Assembly: GCA_025642065.1 (NCBI GenBank)
Contig: JAODUP010000225.1
Span: 143,501 to 207,500 of the forward strand
Direction: 5' to 3'
Source: Paralvinella palmiformis
Lineage: Eukaryota; Annelida; Polychaeta; Terebellida; Alvinellidae
DNA: 64,000 nt
The notes below the pieces were generated by a model. That model did no database searches and was not told where the DNA came from. It worked only from the letters and a program-made list of their open reading frames with translations. Each line of letters starts with the position of its first letter. The stretch's first letter is position 1. The position numbers were made by a program, and so were the translations under genes. Positions 56,127-64,000 of this stretch are shown one piece after another.

Positions 56127-56158
<32 letters not shown>
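56127..56158. repeat. TA microsatellite
   Basis: Pure TA run. Confidence 0.9.
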
Positions 56159-56162
<4 letters not shown>

Positions 56163-57782
56163 TAATATAATATAATGATGATGAACTCATTTTAACAGGG
56201 CGGTGTTATCGATGTGTCCTAGTTAATGGACAAGTTATCTTCAGTGAGAGAATGATCTTACCTTGGGAAATCCCGGACATTATCATCATTAAGATCAATA
56301 ATCCGGGACAGCCTGATAGCCATAATCTCAACATAGTCGATGTCATCATCTTTATCATCATCATCATCATCATCTCTCTCTCTCTCTCGCTCTCTCTGTG
56401 TGTGTATTTCTTAGTATCTGGATAAAGAACGGAACGACACCAATTATACATGCAGTAAAACTGTCTTGTGAGACCACCCTTCGGACAACATTACGTGGTC
56501 TTTAAAAACAGACGGTCTTTTAAGGCAGGATCTAATCTTGTGTTTACTAGATAATGATAAGACAGGCAGAAAAATAGAACGCAAAAGAAAGTTACATGGA
56601 TTTCGTTTAATCAACCCCCCCCCCTTGTTATAGACAGTGTATTATTTAGTTAATATTACGGATATTACTCAGTACTTATCACCTCATAGCCCTGATATAT
56701 GACCCCGTACAGTAGATAACGGTGATCAGCTGTGCGGGGTGGGTGGAGGGGTGGGGGGTGATTGGGTGAGGGAGCCTGCTGTCACATATCATCTTCAATA
56801 TAAGAAATATTGCACTTCTGGGATTCTTCATATCAACATGATATTGATTCAAGTTTTCGAAAAAATAGTGATCAGATCTAGATGATGACGATGATGATGG
56901 TAACAACAACAACAACAACAACAACAGTAGCAGCAGCAATAATTAGAGGGGGTTGGTTTCCATTGGCAAATTTGTCCAGGATAAAAGAAAAAAGCCCAGA
57001 TATCTGTGTATTATTATCGACAATAAGCAGCGAGCTAGACTTTGGTTAGATTTACGTTTAAGATTAAAGTTAGTTTACATCCTGTTTACTGTACAATTTA
57101 GAGCGAAGACGGCATGAGAGGTGAGGGACATAGAAAACAAATATTTTAAAACAAGTCGACGAGATTTATTAAACGAAACGTTTTCAGCGCGCAGCAAAAC
57201 CAGAAGCCGTTGCAGCGATTCCTACTTTAGATACGTGTAAAGGTACGAACGTATCTGACTTACGGTCTGGAACATATACGGTAAACATACCTCGGTTTCC
57301 GATTAAACAATTCCTGAGTTCCCGGTACGTAACTGACTGGCCTCACGCCCGTTTATAACGTATCTGATGTATATCCGAAGCTGTCATAAACACACACACC
57401 ACCTAGTAATTATATTATGTAGTAAGCCAGTTGAATGCCAAAGCCGCGAGCGTGTTTCATCCAAAGTTTAAAAAAATACATAGAATGACATATTTATACT
57501 CACTGTGATATCAAAACTCGTCGCAGTTAAAACACTTCTCGTATATAATGAGATGTAGTTCCTAATGAGTAAATCCGGATATACTACTATTACTACTGCT
57601 ACTACTATTACTATTATTATTAATCTCCCAACACACACCCTGACCGTCTCTCGGCAAAGTTGCCATTTGTAAAAGCCGAGTTAAACGTTCACCGATACTT
57701 AGATCAAAATATGCCATATATGGAGGCTGCGTAGAGTTGACGTGTGGCTGTGACTCGTATTTGTTCTTTCATACGACGGAGT

Positions 57783-57972
57783 GGCGCCTCCGTGGTCTAG
57801 CGGTAGCGTGTCGGACCACAGATTACTACCACCCGTGTTCGAATCTCGGCGTGGGCATATCTGAAGGTTGTTTCATCTTTGACTTCGCTTCATTACTTTT
57901 GAAAGTCGCTCGGCCCATTTAGTCTACCTTGTGCACAAAAGTGGCCGTAAAACATCAATCATCATCATCATC
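57783..57972 (+). mobile_element. tRNA-derived SINE, family 1, with 15-bp target-site duplication
   Basis: Best copy: GGCGCCTCCGTGGTCTAG, CGGTAGCGTG, GTTCGAATC, ending ATCATCATCATC. Flanked by TTCATACGACGGAGT at 57768-57782 and 57973-57987. Confidence 0.93.
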
Positions 57973-58394
57973 TTCATACGACGGAGTAATTTCCAAGAAG
58001 TGACTGCTTCAACATTAAAAATAGTGGAACTGTTTTTTAAGCAACTGAAGAACAAATTGCGTTTATAATATTTTCAGACATTAGTCATCTGATACGTATG
58101 TAATGAATCCATTGTTGACAAAGTAGACATGATATAATAGCTATAAGAAACCAGTCCAAATTACTGGTGGGTCGCCATTGCAGTTTCCTCGAAAGCTAGA
58201 TTGTACGGCGGGAAATAGAAAAAGTCACGTGTTCTGATGTCAACTAGCACTAGTCAACAAGCCAATTCAGTAGGATAGAAGGCTGTTTGGACCAGCTATA
58301 ATGTAATATTCGTAAGTGCATTTTTGTTCAGAAATGATATGCTTGGCTGACACTCCTTTATATTGTTATAACCGGGTCATACAAACAGCTTGTA

Positions 58395-58460
58395 CTTAGT
58401 GACGTCAGACCTCAGCGGCATCCGGTTTGTATCTGGCTTCAAAATGGTGGCGCCCACAGA
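58395..58460. promoter_or_regulatory. CRE and YY1-like sites in a CpG-richer patch
   Basis: Perfect TGACGTCA at 58400-58407 and AAAATGGTGGCG at 58441-58452, about 40 bp apart. Could be a promoter on either strand; no adjoining exon was identified. Confidence 0.3.
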
Positions 58461-59184
58461 CGAGTTATAATCGATTCACCAACACTGTAAACTGGATTAT
58501 TTAATTCGTGGTTGACGGTGTTCATATTTGGACATCATTTATAATTTATGTGAATATATTTGTATTAGTCCTGAAAATCTGAAACGAAGGCGAACTGTTC
58601 CGTTAAACCCAATAAAACAATTTCAGCCTCACTAATTACTTCAGTAAAAAGAAGAGAAACAATAAATATTACCCGAAGTTGGAGCAAACGTTCATCAGTG
58701 ACAGCAGTCAGATCTCAGTACACACACTTAATTGATATTAATATGTCTACATTTTCAGTGGTTCTTCATATACACGAATATGCGCATGTTTATAAAGTGA
58801 GTGAGAGTGATTTTCAAACCAAACGTGTGTAGCCAAAGCTAGAGATGGTACGTGTAATTAATTTACGCCGCGTGTAGCTGAAAAAAGACTGACCCTGATT
58901 CAGTACATAAAATAAAAATCCGGATTAGAGGGAAAAAAAACGTTCGATTTTATTATCTGCTATTCATTAAGCTGTCCGAGCCGAAGTTAAGCAGCTATCC
59001 GTTTACAACTAAAGATTCATCGGGTGCCCTTGCCTCGGTATGAGGTCACACTTCTTGTACGTTTGGGTGTTTACATTAGGCTGGTAGAAAATGGCCAAGT
59101 TTGTTTGTGTATTTCACCTGGTAATGGGGCTCTTGAGGTTGTTTTATGCTGAAACAGTAGTTTAAACACCACTATGTAACAGCA

Positions 59185-59190
<6 letters not shown>

Positions 59191-59240
<50 letters not shown>
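59191..59240. repeat. CT/TA compound microsatellite
   Basis: CT run directly joined to a TA run. Confidence 0.9.
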
Positions 59241-59612
59241 GTGCTTCTGTATGAATCATCCTCACCTAAATGTCTATTCAATGGGTATGTTACGGAAATA
59301 CTTGACGATGTACTGGTTTGTATCTCTCATTCCATATTCCTTTAATATATTAATGTGTAAATATACGGTTATTTATTGTGATGTGTGCATTATAATTTTG
59401 TGTGTGCAGACAATCTGTATTATTCCTGTCCTATTACATGCCATGAAATATCTAAATGTCGTTTTATGTAAGTCCGTAGATCTAGTTTAGTTGGGATCAA
59501 ACGTCAGAGATAGGCCGGGGGTTGTCGTACAGGCTAAATATATACCAGTTAAGTTTAATTTCCCGCCAAAACCCGCTTTAACAGTTATTTTAAATGTGTT
59601 CCTTATACTTAC

Positions 59613-59689
59613 CGATGAAAAGATATTTCTTTTGTATTACTTTTACTTCCACGGCTTATGCAACCAACGACACAACAATAATTCACCAT
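59613..59689 (-). CDS. THAP zinc-finger protein, first coding exon
   Basis: ATG at 59689; encodes MVNYCCVVGCISRGSKSNTK and EISFHR before the donor CG|GTAAGT. The C-C-x-V-G-C start followed by SFHR is the opening of the THAP DNA-binding domain (C-x4-C, then FHxFP). THAP proteins are nuclear DNA-binding proteins; some are transposase-derived. Only the N-terminal ~25 residues are seen: the second Cys/His pair and the rest would be in downstream exons that I could not find. It may be an intact gene, a remnant, or part of a P-type transposon. Confidence 0.6.
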
Positions 59690-59920
59690 GTTTATAAACC
59701 CAATTGTGCAGTCTGAGTTCCCTTTTTCCACGACCGGAAGTTGGGACCTGTTTGCCATCAAACCGACGGCCGTGTTCGGTCTAGTTGTCTTCCAGGTCAA
59801 CGGAGGACTCCCTAAGACAACGTAAATTCGGCGAAGCGTAAACACGAACAACAACCGGGCCCACGTCATTTTATGTCTAGTTCGCATCAGCGACAGCCTT
59901 AGCTCAAATTCGAGTAGCAA
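59690..59920 (-). promoter_or_regulatory. GC-richer region upstream of the THAP exon
   Basis: Contains CGACCGGAAGTTGGG (ETS/GABP-like ACCGGAAGT, + strand, about 59731-59745), ACGGCCGTG and CCGGGCCCACG, unlike the AT-rich flanks. Fits a CpG-type promoter or 5' UTR. Confidence 0.4.
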
Positions 59921-61185
59921 TGCAGGTAAACATTTATATCAGGATGTAGCAATTTCCTCCTGTCTCCAGCGGGCGATCATGAAGCGACTGTTGTACGCAA
60001 GGGATGTGTAAACAACACAGGAGGAGAGCGCCAGATAATCAGAGGCGGGGAAGGTCCTCTTAAAATGAAAGAAGGCTGATTAAGAGCGCCTCGATATTCA
60101 TTTCATCAATGTACATGCTACTGTAAATAAGAACAGACCTCTTTCTTATTTTTGATGGCTTTCAGACTTGAATTAAGCAGGGCTGGCCAATCTACGGAAA
60201 AATCCGTGTTATAGGGATTTTTTACACTTTTTCCAATCTACGGACCACAAAACAATATTTTGGCTGATTCTACGGATTAAAATCAATATTTGATATATTA
60301 AACACAGTAAATTAAAATTTTAGCAAACTGCGTCACTTTAGCTGTATAGCGCAACACATATGCACATATGAGTATTATACACAAGCGGTTACATGAGCAG
60401 AATATATATTATGGAGCCAGATCTTTTGTGACGTCATAAATTACTGTGATGTCATTGTTTCGATACGACGTTCGAGCACAATCGATCTATTTTCGCTATC
60501 ACAGCTGCGCGATTTGTTTGTGTTTTATTCACATTTTTATCTATCATCGTGTTTCGCACGCTTTAGATATATATTTTTAAATCTCAGGATATTTGTTAAC
60601 GTTAATTCGGCATCCCTGATGAAGTAGAGGAGTTGCTGGTTGACAGTAACTTGTTGAAGATATTTCATTGATAATATTACTCTAATCTCGATCATGCCAT
60701 GTTTGGCTTTATGATGGATGGCTGCACGGATGTGTGTGCCTGTGTGTGTGTGTTTGTGTGTGTGTATGATGCTGGGCCGTCTTGTTGTAAATCGCTACAT
60801 CCGGGTTGAAGTGGGTGTGTCTGAAATATCGCTTACTGCAAGCCTTAACACAATATCGGGATATGAAAATAATTTATTAATTTAAATTATATTCGACATT
60901 TAAATAAAAACAAAATTATACAGCACGTATAGTGTTCCAAGTCTGTGTTATAAGGGGGGGGGGTCTAGGGTATGGTACGTTCACGTGCAGCAAAACTAGG
61001 TTTAGCTAAAATATGCTTCATTAATCTGATTAGACAAATAAAACATTAACAACAAAGTAATATGATGTTAAAAAGTATTTCACTTTCGTGAATACGGTCA
61101 ACTTGTGTTCGTGTATATTCGGTCCTGTAAAATATTGTTCGGAGAGTTATAACCTGTTTGACGAGAGGATCGAATGTGCCACTAC
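59921..61185. other. non-coding stretch downstream of the lectin-receptor tail exon
   Basis: No gene recognised. Three CTACGGA motifs at 60193-60276 within a sequence beginning CAGGGCTGGCCAA resemble a hAT-type element end, unpaired here. GT tract near 60740-60765 and a G tract near 60955. Confidence 0.45.
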
Positions 61186-61681
61186 CTAAAAGACTGTCCC
61201 GTTCTCTGAGTTATGCGTTCTTTTTTGGGGCATCGCGTACAGATCCCCATCTGGACCTCTGCGGTACCGTATTTCCGACTTTCCTACTTCAGGATCCACG
61301 GTAGGTGACGCCTTAGTAGCCTGGCTGGATTTGTCCTTGGCCTTACTTGAGACAGCATATAATTCACCAGATGGCGCCTCGGTGTGTCGTACGACAGTAG
61401 GCTCGGTGGACTGCGTGGAAGTGAATGGATTGCGGCGTTTTTTCTTTGATGGAGCAGCTTTTTTAGATGATTTTGGCCGTGTTGGCGCTACGATGGCGTC
61501 TCCGTATTGGCTGTCTAGGCCTACTTCGGCATAAGGTGATATGACGTCACTTCCGTCCCTTGGACGATCAACAGATATGACCTGAGCATACTGGCCGTCG
61601 TCGTTCATTGATTGTGGATATCTGCCGAGAGTGACGTCGTCATTAAGATATCCGGATTTGCTCCTCTGTTTCCACCTCTTC
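61186..61681 (-). CDS. receptor exon: cytoplasmic tail with tyrosine motifs
   Basis: Acceptor CTGTTTCAG; stop TAG at 61188-61186. Hydrophilic, Lys/Ser-rich. Eight Tyr, including GYLND, QYAQV, PYAEV, QYGDA, ELYAV and DLYAM, plus a basic run KKKRR. Confidence 0.85.
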
Positions 61682-63761
61682 CTGAAACAGAACCGGAAGG
61701 AAGACATTTAGATAATGCCAAAGGTATGAAAATTAGTTTTCGTAGGGAACTGAGGAACCCACTTAAATACTGGTTCTGTATTAGAAGAGGGTTGGACCCA
61801 ATTTTAAACTGTATTTCAAACAGTTGGTCCATCTACTGGAGTAGATTGCTGAGACGGGGTTTACTGAATTTAGGTACCTGTGAGTTGGCGTGCTATATGC
61901 TTACCGTAAACAGATGATTAACACGGCAATGATAACAGCACAAAGTGCCACACCTGTAATTACTGGTGCCAGGTAAACTGAAAAAATAAGCACATTTCTA
62001 TTGTTAAGCGAATGATGAAGCTGAATACAAATTTCGTTGTTGGGGGGTGAGGGGGGGGGGGGGGGGGAGTTTTGAGTTCGGTGATTACTAATATAATTAT
62101 CCTTTGTCTTTTCAGAATGTGTGAGAGATGTTTAAACGACCAACAGCGAATATTAATATTTATATGTTGATCAGATCTATTGGATCCTATCCAACATCAG
62201 TGACTCCCGAAAAATGGCCAGGTCAAGGACGGACTATCCTATCCACATAGAAATTCTCCTTACCAAGATTAAAGCCATCCCTTCTGGTGCCGGCAGCTGA
62301 TTGGTGTCCTGTTGTAAGAGAAACGAAAACAAACAGGATGTAAAGATCACTTTCCGGTTTTGAATATTATCGTATCTATTTATTTACGTATTGGGGGTGG
62401 TCTGGACCGGTCTGCGGGGTGATTTTGATGGTGTCCGAATCAGCAAAATTCAGCCTGTAATATTGCATTACTGCAAATAGAATCGGCAGACCCTGGGCAT
62501 TTTGGGGAAGCTATATCGTAGTAAGGCTGCACTTCCCGGCTGTTAAATGTACATACTGCAGGTAGAAGTTATGACTGATTCAAATGTTGAGTTAGCGGCG
62601 AGAAAGGCGATATCTCAACCGGATAGATAGTATCTCTTTCTTGGCACGTATCTGATGAGATACCGATAATTGTTTGCCTTATAATTTCATATCGTGATTA
62701 TTTTGTCATAAGATGGCCCCCTCTGACACGCAAGCTAAAACAAATGGGTTTGATGGAAAGGCAATTTGATACGCATGTTGGCAACACACACCTCCCCACC
62801 CACACACCCACCCACTCTCCCTACACAGACATACACATAGACGCGCCCAGATACAAGCATTTACACGAGCACGGACAATGCGCATCAGAATAGGCTTCAG
62901 CTGAGAGCATTCCGTAATTATAATTATATTAAATACTATCTTTAACTCACTCTTGGTGCAGATGAAATATCGAACAGCAGAATCATAACAATGTTCGGTT
63001 TTCCACTTGTCTGTTCTGTCATGATCGATACAGATACAATCGTCCTTCGACGAAACAACTCTAGCCTGGTCATCCCAGTTATAGAAGGTTATTGGCAACG
63101 CATCTTCACTATCTCCTGTATTTATAACACGTTCATACTTTGAGATTTATACATTTTATACACAATCTCCAATAAGCGCACGCCACAATTTTACGGGCTC
63201 TTCTCAAATAAGGTGATGTCAGTTTACGACGAATATTAATATTTTAATGGAAAGTGAAATGACTTTCAGGAGTATAGATTAATATATCACTGTGTTAAGA
63301 CAACTTTGAAAGGTAGGAAATGCTAGTTTCGCGTGAACATTATCTGATCCATCTGATGAAAGGGGTGTGCGCTTAATAGAGTACACTTAACTATGGTTTT
63401 AAAGAAATACACTTTCGATTCCGCATCTTAAATAATAAATTCGACTTTTATGAATCCAACTGCTCATAATAAATCTAATCAGACAACACAGTATCCTTGC
63501 CTGTCTTGTGCCAGTACCAGGGCCGTCTTCTGACACCCAGCCACAGGTCAACGCAGCTAGTGCTGATAAGGCGTCTTATCGTATCTGATAGAAGCGTATC
63601 ATCCGTATACGAGTAGGCAATACGACCTGGTATCCGACCATTACTGCAGTAAGATTGGCCGAGATACCAGTCTGTTTTATTTAATCCATTCCCGCTGTAA
63701 GGTGTCTTTAAATAGCATTTATTACCAATCTCATGTGAAGATGGTGGGCACGAATTGTTGG
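61186..63761 (-). CDS. single-pass C-type-lectin-like receptor, 5' partial
   Basis: Exons on the - strand: 63761-63501, 63115-62951, 62308-62264, 61977-61905, 61681-61186 (stop TAG). Spliced, they give one C-type-lectin-like domain, a short stalk (HQSAAGTRRDGFN), one TM helix (VYLAPVITGVALCAVIIAVL) and a ~165-residue cytoplasmic tail. CTLD marks seen: GNKCYL, YLGQSYC, DLWLGV (the WIGL motif), DDCICID, TEHC and RYFICTK. The Ca2+/sugar motifs EPN/QPD and WND are absent, so sugar binding is doubtful. The tail holds GQYAQV, SPYAEV (fits the ITIM pattern S-x-Y-x-x-V), SGELYAVS and GDLYAMP. The first intron uses a GC donor. Signal-peptide exon(s) lie beyond the right edge. Likely a type I immune or adhesion receptor; ligand unknown. 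Confidence 0.82.
61905..61977 (-). CDS. receptor exon: transmembrane segment (73 nt)
   Basis: Acceptor TTTTTCAG, donor CG|GTAAGC. One hydrophobic helix ending IICLR, followed by the basic RKRWKQR of the next exon. Confidence 0.83.
62041..62071. repeat. G tract
   Basis: GGGGGGTGAGGGGGGG-type run in the intron between the stalk and TM exons. Confidence 0.8.
62264..62308 (-). CDS. receptor exon: short stalk (45 nt)
   Basis: Acceptor TTACAACAG, donor G|GTAAGG, phase 1-1. Encodes RHQSAAGTRRDGFNL with no Thr run. Same phases as the Thr-rich stalk exon at 55457-55606. Confidence 0.72.
62951..63115 (-). CDS. receptor exon: CTLD second half
   Basis: Acceptor AATACAG, donor A|GTGAGT. Encodes DSEDALPITFYNWDDQARVV, DDCICIDHDRTDKWKTEHC and RYFICTK, with the conserved Cys of the CTLD core. 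Confidence 0.83.
63501..63761 (-). CDS. receptor exon: CTLD first half
   Basis: Acceptor ACATTCCAG; donor is GC: ACAG|GCAAGG. Encodes NNSCPPSSHEIGNKCYL through DLWLGVRRRPWYWHKTG. Using GC restores the phase and joins WYWHKT-GDSEDALPITFYNW without a gap; no GT donor in the right phase was found. Confidence 0.78.
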
Positions 63762-63939
63762 CTGGAATGTGTAAGTAAGAAGAGTTGTTAGATAGGGAAT
63801 ACATAATTTTAAAAATTCAGTTAAATAAAAACTCTCACCGCATCTGTCGTGCATCTGTATGTATGAAAGTATTATGTATCTTGTGGCAGACAAAGGTAAG
63901 TTTAAATACACGTTTTCTTGCTTGAATATGCGCGTGTCC

Positions 63940-63975
63940 TTGTGTGTGTGTGCGCGCGCCCGTGCGCATGTGTAC
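63940..63975. repeat. GT/CG alternating tract
   Basis: TGTGTGTG followed by CGCGCGC near the right edge of the window. Confidence 0.8.
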
Positions 63976-64000
63976 CTCCGTCTGCATGAGTGTAATTAGT

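Larger units (their letters stand above)
55607..59612. other. stretch without a recognised gene
   Basis: Searched on the - strand for missing receptor exons; none found. Contains TA (56127-56158), ATC/TCT tracts near 56350-56400, AAC near 56905, a family 1 SINE, a CpG-richer patch with a CRE near 58400, and CT/TA at 59190-59240. Confidence 0.5.

Noticed and set aside
56270..56310. Stem TCCCGGA/TCCGGGA with ATTAT/ATAAT extension
   Set aside because: One short hairpin with no repeat copies or context; likely chance.
60190..60300. hAT-type element starting CAGGGCTGGCC with repeated CTACGGA
   Set aside because: Only one end is seen and no target duplication could be shown.
1..64000. CRISPR arrays, bacterial operons, ribosome binding sites
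   Set aside because: Introns, SINEs and microsatellites show a eukaryotic nuclear sequence; the spaced repeats present are minisatellites or SINEs.

Overview
This is an AT-rich, intron-rich metazoan nuclear window. The protein families, the tRNA-derived SINEs and the dense TA, CA and CTCA microsatellites fit a lophotrochozoan, most likely a mollusc; that species guess is inference. Exons were assembled by hand from GT-AG (once GC-AG) splice sites, reading phase and family motifs.

Region 1 (about 1-43.8 kb) holds two intact SLC6 (neurotransmitter:sodium symporter) genes of the glycine-transporter type, tail to tail. Copy A is on the + strand: 13 coding exons from 7860 to 24010, with the short first exon probably left of the window. 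Copy B is on the - strand: all 14 coding exons from 43536 down to 28678, giving 691 residues. Exons 2-14 have identical lengths in the two copies. Similarity is patchy. Several introns and the membrane-core exons are almost identical, while extracellular loop 2 (exon 5) and both cytoplasmic ends differ by about 15-20%. That pattern suggests gene conversion between inverted repeats, ending close to exon boundaries. Copy A's introns have also gained mobile elements that copy B lacks.

Region 2 (about 43.8-50.4 kb) is gene-poor: microsatellites, a SINE, and a decayed Cys-rich intronless coding stretch at about 45.7-46.8 kb.

Region 3 (about 50.5-64 kb, - strand) carries pieces of a single-pass C-type-lectin-like receptor. 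Two CTLD exons (62951-63761) are followed by a stalk exon, a transmembrane exon and a tyrosine-motif tail exon (61186-62308). A second stalk/TM/tail set with the same splice phases, a 73-nt TM exon and a Thr-rich stalk lies at 50497-55606. No second lectin domain was found for it. It may be an alternative 3' end of the same gene or the remains of a tandem paralogue. Between the two sets is the first exon of a THAP-domain protein with a GC-richer upstream region containing an ETS-like site.

Mobile DNA is abundant. One tRNA-derived SINE family has nine copies, several with clear target-site duplications. There is a second SINE family, a pogo-like element with TA duplications, fold-back MITEs, a small TIR element whose empty site survives in copy B, and LTR-like tandem repeats.
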